Source: Enterococcus_D sp050529585 (GTDB taxonomy: Bacteria; Bacillota; Bacilli; Lactobacillales; Enterococcaceae). Taken from it: a stretch of DNA of 64,000 nt. Below are positions 54,289 through 62,827 of the stretch, piece after piece. Within the stretch, counting starts at the first letter, position 1, and every line of letters starts with the position of its first letter. The DNA lies in the NCBI RefSeq assembly GCF_050529585.1, contig NZ_CP172882.1, positions 1,488,001 to 1,552,000 on the forward strand. Reading direction: 5' to 3'. The notes below the pieces were generated by a model, which saw nothing but the letters and a program-made list of their open reading frames with translations, ran no database searches and was not told where the DNA came from. The translations under genes and the position numbers were made by a program.

Positions 54289-55623
54289 ATGGACACATAT
54301 GATGTAGTGGTCATTGGTTCGGGACCCGCGGGCCTAGCAGTAGCGTATCCATTAAGTGAGCAAGGAAAGCAAGTCGCCATTATCGAAAATACATTATGGG
54401 GAGGCACATGCCCGAATCGTGGTTGCGACCCAAAAAAAATGTTGATGCGGGGCGTCGAAGTCAAAAGAGAAGCAGAAGCCATGATGCAGTCAGGGATCGT
54501 TGGTCAAGTCTCGATCGATTGGCCGCAATTGATGGCCCATAAGCGAAGCTACACAGATCAAGTACCACAAAGTACCAAACAAGGATTAACAGGCGCAGAC
54601 ATCGATACCTTTTATGGCACAGCGGCGTTTGTTGATCCACATACGATTGCGATAAATGAAGACCGCATCAGAGGAAAACAAATCGTGATTGCTACGGGAC
54701 AACGACCTGCTGTTTTAGATATACCGGGCAGTCATTTATTGTCTTCCAGTGATGATTTTCTTTCTCTGGAACAATTGCCGTCAGAGATTATTTTTATCGG
54801 TGGAGGCTATATCACTTTTGAGCTAGCCGTCATTGCCCAAGCTGCTGGGGCAACTGTTCACGTGGTTCATCATAATGATCAGCCATTAAAGGCCTTTGAC
54901 CAGCAACTCGTACAAGATTTGGTCAAATATCTATCCGATCAAGGAATCATATTTCACTTTTCTACTACTTCGATCTCATTGACCAAAGAGGATGCTAAGT
55001 ATACCTTGAAAACAGATAAAGGAACACTCAACGCGGATCTCGTTATTGGTGCAACAGGTCGAATACCAAACATTGATGGGTTACAGCTTGATCAAGCAGG
55101 CGTCGCATACGAAAAACAAGGAATCATTACTGATTCGTGTTTGCGTACCAATCAATCGCATATCTTCGCAATCGGCGATGTCCTTTCAAAACAACAGCCC
55201 AAGTTAACGCCAGTTGCAAGCTTTGAAGCCGAATACCTAGTTGATATTTTACTTGGACACCAAACACCAATCGACTATCCATTGATCCCGACATTGGTAT
55301 TTGGGCATTTGAAACTAGCCCGTATCGGATTAAGTGAAGCCACAATCCGCCACCATGCCGATGAATACCATTTTGAAACAATTGACTTATCTGATTGGTA
55401 CACCTATAAAAGAATCAATGATGCACAAGCCAAAATCAAATTTACCTACGACCAAGAAAATCATCTCGTTGCCATCACAGTATTATCAGCAATAGCCGAT
55501 ACGCTGATCAATGATTTTGTTTTTGTGCTCGGCAGCAAATCAACGATTAAGGAATTGGAACACCTCATTTTTGCGTATCCTTCGCCCTCAAGTGATTTAT
55601 CGGCCTTTACACCCAATCTATAA
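54289..55623 (+). CDS. Pyridine nucleotide-disulfide oxidoreductase (glutathione-reductase-like)
   Basis: A 444-residue FAD enzyme. The FAD site is VVIGSGPAGLAV, the redox-active Cys pair is GGTCPNRGCDPKK, the NAD(P) site is FIGGGYITFELAV and the second FAD motif is IFAIGDV. A dimerisation domain follows. The usual C-terminal HPTxxE with the catalytic His is replaced by YPSPSSD, so the acid/base residue seems to be missing. ATG 54289 follows AAGGAG; the longer frame is not used. It is monocistronic with its own promoter and terminator. The substrate is unknown. Confidence 0.9.
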   Translation: MDTYDVVVIGSGPAGLAVAYPLSEQGKQVAIIENTLWGGTCPNRGCDPKKMLMRGVEVKREAEAMMQSGIVGQVSIDWPQLMAHKRSYTDQVPQSTKQGLTGADIDTFYGTAAFVDPHTIAINEDRIRGKQIVIATGQRPAVLDIPGSHLLSSSDDFLSLEQLPSEIIFIGGGYITFELAVIAQAAGATVHVVHHNDQPLKAFDQQLVQDLVKYLSDQGIIFHFSTTSISLTKEDAKYTLKTDKGTLNADLVIGATGRIPNIDGLQLDQAGVAYEKQGIITDSCLRTNQSHIFAIGDVLSKQQPKLTPVASFEAEYLVDILLGHQTPIDYPLIPTLVFGHLKLARIGLSEATIRHHADEYHFETIDLSDWYTYKRINDAQAKIKFTYDQENHLVAITVLSAIADTLINDFVFVLGSKSTIKELEHLIFAYPSPSSDLSAFTPNL

Positions 55624-55638
55624 TAGATTGGGTTTTTA
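55611..55638 (+). terminator. Terminator overlapping the stop codon of the reductase gene
   Basis: ACCCAATCTA and TAGATTGGGT form a perfect stem whose 3-base loop is the TAA stop codon itself; a T tract follows. Confidence 0.92.
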
Positions 55639-55934
55639 TTTTATATTTAAAACACCAAATATCATTTGATCATCTGTTTAAAGCAAAAAATGCCTGCGCC
55701 AGTTTCCGCTAGCACAGACATTAATTATTATGTCTATTTGGATAGTAGCAGACAAACCTTAAAGTAACCTTAAGCGCATGTTAGGCTGAACAAAAAATGA
55801 AATCACCTGATAAATATCAATAGTTATTTAATATTCGTTTATTGTTTATAAAATAGACAATACTTCAAGTAGGCATGTTATAATATAGATAAGACATAAT
55901 TGTTTGCTACAACAATACACGAAGGAGTGATGAG
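55624..55934. other. Intergenic region before the AbgT gene
   Basis: Apart from the terminator at its left end and the promoter at 55876-55884, this region holds an imperfect hairpin with AGACAT and ATGTCT at about 55715-55735 and a tandem repeat of AACCTTAA (55755-55762 and 55766-55773), 11 bases apart. I see no gene. Confidence 0.5.
55876..55884 (+). promoter_or_regulatory. Extended -10 promoter of the AbgT gene
   Basis: TGTTATAAT is an extended -10 with a perfect TATAAT. TAGACA lies 19 bases upstream as a poor -35. The gene starts 51 bases downstream. Confidence 0.55.
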
Positions 55935-57479
55935 ATGAAAGAAGAACACAAGGTCAGTCGAATGGATAACATGTTGAATACCATCGAACGATTGGGAAAC
56001 AAGGTACCGCATCCGGCAATTATTTTTCTGCTATTGATGGCATTCGTGATCGGATTATCAGCAATTTTTCAAATGATGGGGGCTTCGGCTGTTTTAGAAA
56101 CAATCGACCCAGATACCCATGAACTCTCTGAGTCTTTGGTCAAAGTCGAAAGTCTATTAGGGGTTGACGGTATTCGATTTATGTTTACTTCAGTTGTACA
56201 GAATTTGATGAGTTTCCAAGCACTCGGCGTAACACTAGTTGCCATGATTGGGGTAGGCTTTGCTGAAGAAATCGGCTTGATTGCTTCCTTGATCCATAAA
56301 CTTGTCAAAGTCGTCCCCAATCAGTTGTTAACAGCGATTCTCGTATTCTTAGGTGTTTTATCCAGTATCGCTTCTGATGCAGGATATTTGGTTTTGATCC
56401 CTCTGGGCGCTGCAGTATTTTATAAAGTAGGGCGCCATCCAATTGCCGGCTTATCAGCTGCCTTTGCAGGGGTTGCTGCTGGGTTTGGTGTCAATATTCT
56501 TATTACACCGATTGATGGTATGTTGACTGAGATTGCGAATGATGCTGTGCAAATCGTGGATCCAGCCTATCAGATCGATTTGATGGCCAATATCTATTTC
56601 TCGATTGCCTCTACGATTCTGGTGGTTATCGTCTGTACTCTGGTCAACGAAAAATTGATCGAGCCACGTTTAGGTATATATGACCGCACCCAGTTCGATG
56701 GTAATTTAGAAGAACAAGCAGATGATCAAAGGGGATTACGCTATGCATTATTTGGTTTCCTCGCAGTGGTCTTTTTGATTGTGGTCATCACATTGCCGTC
56801 AGGGGCACCATTACGACATGCTGAAACAAATCAGATTATCGGATCGACACCATTTATGGATAGCTTGATAGCGATTATCATGTTGCTCTTTTTGATTCCA
56901 TCGATTTGTTATGGTTTAGGTGTAGGCAAGATAAAATCAAGTTTAGATGTCGTCAATCCGATTATAAAAGTCTTTGGTAATTTAAGCGGAATGATTTTTC
57001 TATTACTGATCATTGCGCAATTTATTGCTTATTTCAATTTCACCAATATGGGAACGGTTCTGGCGATCAATGCTGCTTCGGCTATCGAAAGTATGGCGCT
57101 TGGCGGCTTGCCATTGCTTCTCAGTTTCATGTTGCTGATTTTGATCCTTGACTTCATTTTAGTAGGGGCAGTGCCAAAATTTGCGATATTAACGCCAATT
57201 TTCATTCCATTGTTATATCAATTAGGTGTCGCACCAGAAGCCGTCTTAGCAGCGTATCGAATTGGAGATTCTCCAATCAATATCGTTACACCTTTGATGC
57301 CATACTTTGCACTAATTGTTACTTTCGCATCAAGGTACCAAAAAAAGACAGGTGTAGGCACGATCGTAGCATTGATGTTGCCGCATACGATCATATTGAC
57401 GATTGCTTGGATCATCTTGTTTGTTGTCTTTTACCTGTTCAACATTCCCTTGGGTCCAGGGTCTTCCATGTACTTATAA
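55935..57479 (+). CDS. AbgT-family transporter
   Basis: A 514-residue membrane protein with about twelve hydrophobic segments. It matches the AbgT family (N-terminal NTIERLGNKVPHPAIIFLLL, central ITPIDGMLTE, C-terminal GDSPINIVTPLMPYF), whose members import p-aminobenzoyl-glutamate or export sulfonamide-like drugs. No abgA/abgB amidohydrolase is adjacent, so the substrate is open. GAAGGAG precedes ATG. It is monocistronic, with its own promoter and terminator. Confidence 0.93.
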   Translation: MKEEHKVSRMDNMLNTIERLGNKVPHPAIIFLLLMAFVIGLSAIFQMMGASAVLETIDPDTHELSESLVKVESLLGVDGIRFMFTSVVQNLMSFQALGVTLVAMIGVGFAEEIGLIASLIHKLVKVVPNQLLTAILVFLGVLSSIASDAGYLVLIPLGAAVFYKVGRHPIAGLSAAFAGVAAGFGVNILITPIDGMLTEIANDAVQIVDPAYQIDLMANIYFSIASTILVVIVCTLVNEKLIEPRLGIYDRTQFDGNLEEQADDQRGLRYALFGFLAVVFLIVVITLPSGAPLRHAETNQIIGSTPFMDSLIAIIMLLFLIPSICYGLGVGKIKSSLDVVNPIIKVFGNLSGMIFLLLIIAQFIAYFNFTNMGTVLAINAASAIESMALGGLPLLLSFMLLILILDFILVGAVPKFAILTPIFIPLLYQLGVAPEAVLAAYRIGDSPINIVTPLMPYFALIVTFASRYQKKTGVGTIVALMLPHTIILTIAWIILFVVFYLFNIPLGPGSSMYL

Positions 57480-57481
57480 AA

Positions 57482-57524
57482 AAAGAAAGGGCGAACTTGA
57501 TCAAAAGTTTGCCCTTTCTTTTTT
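57482..57524. terminator. Bidirectional terminator after the AbgT gene
   Basis: AAAGAAAGGGCGAACTT pairs with AAGTTTGCCCTTTCTTT and has T runs on both strands, so it also serves the converging minus-strand gene that ends at 57563. Confidence 0.94.
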
Positions 57525-57562
57525 GAATTTCATTTGTTCAGTTTCACACAACAGAACCCAAA

Positions 57563-57817
57563 TCAACGTTTCTTGTTTAAAAAGCGAATGGCTATAATCA
57601 GTAAAATCACTGACAAAAATAACCCGACCAAATAATAGAATAACACTTGATTTGGTTCATAATGTCGATATGTAAAAATTTGGATCATAAAATAAACCAA
57701 CGGTACCGCTGAAAGAATAGTTGGAAAAATTTTTCTGCGCCAATGGATAAAAAATGAACCAATTACAATAAAAATAAGCGCTGGTATCCAAAAAATCAGA
57801 TGTCCAATAAGTTCGAT
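57563..57817 (-). CDS. Small membrane protein with a non-canonical ATC start
   Basis: Reading the minus strand from 57817 gives 84 sense codons with a clear membrane pattern: hydrophobic LIFWIPALIFIVIGSFF, then HWRRK, a second segment (TILSAVPLVYFMIQIF), YRHYEPNQ, a third (YYLVGLFLSVILLIIAI) and a basic tail NKKR. The codon at the start is ATC, 8 bases after a perfect GGAGGTG, and a TGA stop lies two codons before it in frame, so no ATG, GTG or TTG is available upstream; the first inside is 38 codons in. I do not recognise the family. It is either translated from AUC or inactivated by loss of its ATG. Confidence 0.6.
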   Translation of the reverse strand: MELIGHLIFWIPALIFIVIGSFFIHWRRKIFPTILSAVPLVYFMIQIFTYRHYEPNQVLFYYLVGLFLSVILLIIAIRFLNKKR

Positions 57818-57903
57818 CTTTCACACCTCCATGATACAAATCTAAGCATACGCTTTCGTTTTAAAAATCACAAGGTGAAAAAAAAGAAAATCTGATTAAT
57901 TTG

Positions 57904-58698
57904 TTATGAAAACAGCCAAAGGAAAAAAGGGGATAGAACGGACATACCTAGTTGAAAATGTTTATAATATAAACCATTAAAAGGACCTATATTGAGAAAG
58001 ACGCCAAGTAGTAAAAAAAGAAAAACAGCAATCAATACCAGATTGATGATATACATGATGCGGTAATTCAACTGCCAGTTACTTATAAGACGATCCAATA
58101 CATTCTTCCGATAAACCTTCTCATTGATAGGAATTTTGCTTAAGGACGGAATTTGTGTATGAAAATCTAAAAACAGCTGATAATCTTTTTTGGTCAATAC
58201 TTCTGAAAAAATACCTGCATCTGATTGAAAGTCAAAGAAACCATAAAAAAGAATGTCTGGTGCTTCCGTTGATTCATGTCGCATCGGCTTCCTTTGTTTC
58301 CAAGTAAAGGCAGAAATCGTTTCATAGGGATAGCTGAAATAAGATTCTTCATCTAAATAATCGATCACCACAAAAAATAAAAGTCTTTTTTCTGTAAAAA
58401 CAAGCAATCGATTGCCCCTGGTATCTTGGAACAAGCTAATATATTCCTGTGCCTTTTCAGTCCGCGCATAAGCAAGTCCACCCATTCCTTGATTGGTAAA
58501 TGTCATATTTCCTTCGGTAGTCAGTGGAAGATACCCAATGATCGATTCATCTGCTGCCAACAATTGTTTTATATCATCAAGAAATTCTTGCCAAAAAATG
58601 TATTTCATGGATGTCATGAGGGTTTGTTGGGTTTCTTTTATTGATAGTTCTGCATGCAATTGGTGATTTTCTAGCAAAACAAGTTCTTTAAAGTTCAA
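57904..58698 (-). CDS. PH-like membrane protein, likely partner of the sigma factor
   Basis: A 264-residue protein. The N-terminal two thirds look like a soluble bacterial PH-like domain (RLLVFTEKRLLFFVVIDYLD, then SYPYETISAFTWKQ). The last part has two transmembrane segments (IMYIINLVLIAVFLFLLLGV and LGMSVLSPFFLWLF). Its start overlaps the sigma factor stop by 4 bases (ATGA). Genes cotranscribed with ECF sigma factors are often their membrane-bound anti-sigma factors; this role is inferred from position only. Confidence 0.6.
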   Translation of the reverse strand: MNFKELVLLENHQLHAELSIKETQQTLMTSMKYIFWQEFLDDIKQLLAADESIIGYLPLTTEGNMTFTNQGMGGLAYARTEKAQEYISLFQDTRGNRLLVFTEKRLLFFVVIDYLDEESYFSYPYETISAFTWKQRKPMRHESTEAPDILFYGFFDFQSDAGIFSEVLTKKDYQLFLDFHTQIPSLSKIPINEKVYRKNVLDRLISNWQLNYRIMYIINLVLIAVFLFLLLGVFLNIGPFNGLYYKHFQLGMSVLSPFFLWLFS

Positions 58699-59228
58699 CT
58701 TTGATCTTCCTTTCCTAAAGACGCTTTAAGTTTTTGTCTTCCTCGAGAAAGACGGTTATATACAGCACTTGTGTTTAATCCCATGTATTGAGCAATCCAC
58801 TGTGGGGCTTCTTGATAAAAGTAATAATAAAGAAATATCTTTTGATCGATTTCGTCGAGCGTGTCGATCAAACACAAGAATTGTTCTTTCTCAAGCGGGG
58901 ATTGGTAAATTTCACTGTTGTGCCATTCACAAATATCGATTTCTTTCCCAATTGGGGTCCGTTTTCTTTTTCGATCAATTGCGCGACTGCGGCTGACCAT
59001 CAGCAACCAAGTCATCAAACTGCTTTTTTTAGGGTCATATGAATCGATGTTGCGCCATACTTCGTAAAAAACCTCATTTGCAACATCTTGACGTTCACTG
59101 ATTTCATGGGGGTGGCAGAGGACGCGATGAATCGTGCGCAACATACTTTCCCCATAAACAGCCATTAGTTGTTCCAAGCCATGATATTTTCTTTCACGAA
59201 TCATGGCAATGATTTCATGATCTTGCAC
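58695..59228 (-). CDS. ECF-like sigma-70 family factor
   Basis: A 177-residue sigma factor with region 2 (DVANEVFYEVWRNI, SLMTWLLMVSRSRAIDR) and region 4 (LDEIDQKIFLYYYF, then a helix-turn-helix with YMGLNTSAVYNRLSRGRQKL). GTG 59228 follows GGGAGG by 7 bases; the longer frame is an artefact. It is cotranscribed with the PH-like membrane protein. The target promoters are unknown. Confidence 0.87.
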   Translation of the reverse strand: MQDHEIIAMIRERKYHGLEQLMAVYGESMLRTIHRVLCHPHEISERQDVANEVFYEVWRNIDSYDPKKSSLMTWLLMVSRSRAIDRKRKRTPIGKEIDICEWHNSEIYQSPLEKEQFLCLIDTLDEIDQKIFLYYYFYQEAPQWIAQYMGLNTSAVYNRLSRGRQKLKASLGKEDQS

Positions 59229-59249
59229 ACCATCGCCTCCCTTCATCTT

Positions 59250-59281
59250 ATTATACGAGAACAAAGCGTGATTTCTATCAC
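59250..59281 (-). promoter_or_regulatory. Promoter region of the sigma factor operon
   Basis: On the minus strand TATAAT (59250-59255) lies just upstream of the ribosome binding site. A perfect inverted repeat, GTGAT-TTCT-ATCAC (59268-59281), covers the place of the -35 box and could bind a regulator. Confidence 0.45.
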
Positions 59282-59285
59282 AAAT

Positions 59286-59333
59286 AAAAAAAGCAGCGCA
59301 AGATGAAATAGATCCATACAAACACTGCTTTTT
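59286..59333 (-). terminator. Terminator of the minus-strand gene at 59355
   Basis: On the minus strand AAAAGCAG and CTGCTTTT pair across a 28-base loop and are followed by T residues. Confidence 0.65.
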
Positions 59334-59354
59334 CGCATATATTCAAGAAGATCT

Positions 59355-59717
59355 TTAGGATCTCAGCCATTTGGCAGCAATCACATACCACAAGATGCTA
59401 CCGAAAAAAGCCCCAATGAAGTACAGGGTCACTGTTTGCCATGCAACGGGCACATCACTGAAAACAAAGGCAAACAGACAACCGACAACCATCATATAAC
59501 TGGCATAGATCACAATACTGATCGTTGAACCAAAAGATCGTTGCACCCAGTAAGTCATTATGAGAAATACAATCAAATTCAAGAGACGCCACCCATCGAT
59601 TGCTGTAAACTGTCCATTAAAGAAATCTTTGATCACAGCACCTACATAGGATAGGAGAAAGAAATAAACAAAGAAAGAGGCGATATTTGTTTTCGGTTTC
59701 CATCGTTTATGCAACAT
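59355..59717 (-). CDS. Small polytopic membrane protein of unknown function
   Basis: A 120-residue protein with about four hydrophobic segments (SFFVYFFLLSYVGAVI, LLNLIVFLIMTYWV, ISIVIYASYMMVVGCLFAFV, LYFIGAFFGSILWYVIA) and a basic N-terminus. I do not recognise the family. It is likely monocistronic, with a terminator just after its stop. Confidence 0.65.
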   Translation of the reverse strand: MLHKRWKPKTNIASFFVYFFLLSYVGAVIKDFFNGQFTAIDGWRLLNLIVFLIMTYWVQRSFGSTISIVIYASYMMVVGCLFAFVFSDVPVAWQTVTLYFIGAFFGSILWYVIAAKWLRS

Positions 59718-60221
59718 AGGTCAGCTCCAATCCGGTTTTCTACATTATATCAAATATTACAGTTATAATAATTAAAAACTATTATTTTTTAATTAGCTGA
59801 CGACCAATTAGGAAAAAACATTTGTCGTCCTCAATTAAAAAGAGTTTTTTTAAAAGCTTATTACTGAAAGCTTGTTACATCTTATGCATAAATAGATTGT
59901 AAAAAAATAGATAACGGACCTTTTTGATCATATACAGCTGTCACAGAAGATCATACTTTTTAGCGAATATGTCATCTGTAGTATTTGATTGTTAAAAGAC
60001 TTTGGCAAATGGCTGCTTACTACGTTCAGGAATGGTGGTTTATACTGATTTATCAACCAGTCTTTTAAAAAACTTTACCATACAATACATGTATCAAAAA
60101 GTAGTATTAGTCCTACTGGCAAAAGGGCTAGCGCACAAATGTTGCTGCGATGATTCTAGCGCAAGTGAAAGGACTGCTAAAGATAGCATAACTAGTATGT
60201 AAAAAAAATGTCTATTTCCTA
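59718..60221. other. AT-rich region with no recognised gene
   Basis: The only open frame of note (60002-60202, 66 codons) lacks a ribosome binding site and codon pattern of a real gene. I see nothing else that I can name here; the trp promoter begins at the right end. Confidence 0.5.
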
Positions 60222-60250
60222 TTGACAGACTATTCAGAATCGCGTAACAT
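60222..60250 (+). promoter_or_regulatory. Promoter of the trp leader
   Basis: A perfect TTGACA and TAACAT are separated by 17 bases. The start would be near 60257, just before the first T-box leader. Confidence 0.8.
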
Positions 60251-60256
60251 TGCTAG

Positions 60257-60507
60257 CAATAAGAACACGGCAATACAAAAGAGAAGTACGATGGTGGGAT
60301 TTTTCAGAGAGCTGATGGTGGTGTGAATCAGTAGATCTATCTTTCAGAAATGGACTTTTGTGTCGGATGATTGAAGTCAGTAGGTCATTTCGGGGGCTCC
60401 CGTTATAGGGCAAAGTCGTTGATTGACGATGAAGAGTACAATTTGAGGTGGCACCGTGAGAGATTCGCCCTCATGCAGACAGTCTGTTTGCGTGGGGGCT
60501 TTTTTTG
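60257..60507 (+). promoter_or_regulatory. Tryptophan T-box riboswitch, first of two
   Basis: A complete T-box leader. GAGAAGTA (60281-60288) marks the base of stem I, GAGAGCTGATGGTGG its upper part, and TGG at 60351-60353 in CAGAAATGGAC is the specifier codon for tryptophan. The T-box AGGTGGCACCGTG starts at 60446. The terminator pairs GCCCTCATGCAGAC with GTTTGCGTGGGGGC (60467-60499) and ends in T residues. Uncharged tRNA-Trp would favour the antiterminator. Confidence 0.92.
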
Positions 60508-60811
60508 TTTTATCAATTACATACCAATTACTATCATACTAAGAGAAGTACCAATCGATTTCTTTGTTACAGAAAGCCAGTCTTGATGAGAATCTGGCAC
60601 AAAGAAGAGAGGGAAATGGCCTTAGCAGATCATGTTTTGAAACAAGAGTAGGAACATGCGGGGATGCCCGTTAGCGCAGAAAGTCGTTGTTAGACGACTG
60701 ATAAAGATGAAGTATCCCATAAACCGTTGATTGTGATACTTCAAATTGAGGTGGCACCGCGATGATTCGCCCTCAAGCCAGCAGGAATAATGCTGGCTTG
60801 AGGGCTTTTTT
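60508..60811 (+). promoter_or_regulatory. Tryptophan T-box riboswitch, second of two
   Basis: A second full leader follows at once. AGAGAAGTA (60542-60550) marks stem I, and TGG at 60617-60619 in GGGAAATGGCC is the specifier. The T-box AGGTGGCACCGCG begins at 60749. The terminator pairs GCCCTCAAGCCAGC with GCTGGCTTGAGGGC (60769-60805), then T residues. It lies 40 bases before trpE. Read-through of both leaders is needed for expression. Confidence 0.92.
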
Positions 60812-60850
60812 ATTTTTATTTTTATTTTTATTCAGAGAGGATGAGGATTG

Positions 60851-62239
60851 ATGTATTATTCAACAAAAATCACCAGTGACTGTTTGACCCCAGTATCGGT
60901 TTTCTTGCGCATCCAAGGAGAACATAAATGTTTATTAGAAAGTATTCCCCGAGAAGAGGACACCGGCCGATATTCGATCGTTGCATTTGATCCGGTCAAA
61001 AAACTCACATACAAAGAGGGAATATTTGCGATAAACGATCTAGTGGCTCAGCGTACGGTTGAAACACCTTGTACAGATCCCTTAAAAGAATTGGAAAAGC
61101 ACGTTTTGCAAGCATTGCCAGCGTTACCGGATATCCCATTACAAAGTGGCGCAATTGGCTATGTTGGCTATGATATTGCCGCCTGTTATGAAGACATTGG
61201 TCTATTGCCGGAGGATGAACTACACATTCCCGATCTAGCATTTTTGCTTTTTGAAACTTTTATCGTCATTGATCACCAACGAGAAACCTTAACGATCATC
61301 GTCGAAAACTGTTATAGCCAGCGAGATGAGCAAGAAATGGCGGTTATATTTGAAGCTATTCAACGTCAAATACAGACACCCCATGCATCAGAAAACCAAG
61401 CGCCAAGCGATGAAAAATTGATATTTACAAGCAATATGACCCAAGAAAAGTATGAAATGATCGTGAACCAGGCAAAAGGACTGATCCGCGAAGGTGATCT
61501 ATTCCAAGTAGTTCCTTCTCAGCGTCTGAAAGCTCCGTTTACACAAGTACCGTTTGATTATTATCGAAAATTAAGAACCACCAATCCTTCCGCCTATTTA
61601 TATTATTTAGATTTAGCAGATGACTTTAAAGTGATTGGCAGTTCACCTGAAAGTTTGATCAAAGTCAAAGACGACCAACTCACAACAAATCCGATTGCTG
61701 GTACACGCAAGCGGGGTCAGACAAAACAAACAGATGAAATCTTAGCCCAAGAATTGTTATCAGATGAAAAGGAACGCGCAGAACATTTGATGCTGATAGA
61801 TCTAGGTAGAAATGATTTAGGGAAGATCGCAGAGATTGGCAGCATCACAGTACCCGTATATATGGTGATCGAAAAATATTGCTATGTCATGCATATCGTC
61901 TCGGTGGTGACTGCAAAACGCCGCAAGGAAGTCTCGGCAATGGATGCGTTGCGGGCAACATTGCCGGCAGGTACTGTCAGCGGGGCGCCCAAGATCAGGG
62001 CAATGACCCGAATTTACCAATGGGAGCCTGTCCGAAGAGGGGTTTATGCTGGAGCAGTCGGCTATTTTACTAGAAATGATCAGGCTGATTTCGCCATTGG
62101 TATCCGCACATTGATCGTAAAAGACGGATATGGGTATGTTCAGGCAGGTGCGGGTATCGTTTATGATTCTGAGCCAGTGCTTGAATATCAAGAAACACTG
62201 CACAAAGCAAAAGCACTATTGGAGGTGGCGGCAAAATGA
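60851..62239 (+). CDS. trpE: Anthranilate synthase component I
   Basis: A 462-residue chorismate-using enzyme. The N-terminal LLES (in KCLLESIPREE) is the tryptophan feedback site, suggesting inhibition by the product. Catalytic blocks are NPIAGTRKRG, LIDLGRNDLG and IRTLIVKDGYGYVQAGAGIV. ATG 60851 follows GAGAGGATGAGG; a TTG one codon earlier is less likely. It overlaps trpG by 4 bases. The pair makes anthranilate from chorismate and glutamine. Confidence 0.96.
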   Translation: MYYSTKITSDCLTPVSVFLRIQGEHKCLLESIPREEDTGRYSIVAFDPVKKLTYKEGIFAINDLVAQRTVETPCTDPLKELEKHVLQALPALPDIPLQSGAIGYVGYDIAACYEDIGLLPEDELHIPDLAFLLFETFIVIDHQRETLTIIVENCYSQRDEQEMAVIFEAIQRQIQTPHASENQAPSDEKLIFTSNMTQEKYEMIVNQAKGLIREGDLFQVVPSQRLKAPFTQVPFDYYRKLRTTNPSAYLYYLDLADDFKVIGSSPESLIKVKDDQLTTNPIAGTRKRGQTKQTDEILAQELLSDEKERAEHLMLIDLGRNDLGKIAEIGSITVPVYMVIEKYCYVMHIVSVVTAKRRKEVSAMDALRATLPAGTVSGAPKIRAMTRIYQWEPVRRGVYAGAVGYFTRNDQADFAIGIRTLIVKDGYGYVQAGAGIVYDSEPVLEYQETLHKAKALLEVAAK

Positions 62240-62823
62240 TTCTTTTGGTTGATAATTATGATTCTTTCACATTCAATTTAGTCCAGTTGTTTCCAGAAAA
62301 CACGGTTCAAGTCATGCGAAACGATGATCCAAATTTGTTTGACGCTGCCGCGCATGCATCAGGAATCGTCCTTTCCCCTGGCCCTGGTCGACCAGAAGAG
62401 GCGGGCCAGATGATGAAAATTGTAGAAGTATTCCAAGCAAGAAAACCGATTTTGGGCATTTGTTTGGGCCATCAAGCAATTGGTATGGCCTATGGGGGTA
62501 AAATTGTTCTCGCGCCTCAGGTAATGCATGGAAAGCAATCCACTCTTAATTATCGGAAAACCGGTTTGATGAAAAATTTTACCGGAGAGATGACTGTGAT
62601 GCGGTATCACTCGCTCATGATCGATCCACATTCGCTACCACCAGAACTGGAAGTCTTAGCTACCGTAGATAATACGATCATGGCCATTCAGCATCGTGAT
62701 AAACCGATTTTTGGGCTGCAATTTCATCCAGAATCATTAGGAACGTCACAGGGTGCCTACTTTATCGAAGCGTTTATCGCAGTAACAAAAAAGGACCAAC
62801 AAAGTCAATCATTGGAGGCGTAA
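62236..62823 (+). CDS. trpG: Anthranilate synthase component II (glutamine amidotransferase)
   Basis: A 195-residue class I amidotransferase. The nucleophile is Cys76 in GICLGHQ, with His and Glu in QFHPESLGT. It supplies ammonia to TrpE. Its start overlaps the trpE stop, so translation is coupled. PabA function is also possible, as some Gram-positive species share one subunit; the operon favours trp. Confidence 0.94.
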   Translation: MILLVDNYDSFTFNLVQLFPENTVQVMRNDDPNLFDAAAHASGIVLSPGPGRPEEAGQMMKIVEVFQARKPILGICLGHQAIGMAYGGKIVLAPQVMHGKQSTLNYRKTGLMKNFTGEMTVMRYHSLMIDPHSLPPELEVLATVDNTIMAIQHRDKPIFGLQFHPESLGTSQGAYFIEAFIAVTKKDQQSQSLEA

Positions 62824-62827
62824 AATC

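Noticed and set aside
57657..57839. A 60-codon minus-strand frame that uses GTG/ATG near the same ribosome binding site
   Set aside because: The overlapping frame from ATC 57817 gives a proper three-segment membrane protein, while this one gives a Tyr/Phe-rich peptide with no pattern.
59289..59332. Terminator hairpin as part of the sigma factor promoter
   Set aside because: Its T tract is on the minus strand downstream of the gene at 59355, so it fits as that gene's terminator and lies upstream of the sigma promoter.
60002..60202. A 66-codon open frame before the trp leader
   Set aside because: It has no ribosome binding site, no recognised motif and unusual composition; it lies in an AT-rich gap.
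60272..60586. Short open frames inside the T-box leaders
   Set aside because: They run through conserved RNA elements (T-box, terminators) and have no ribosome binding sites.
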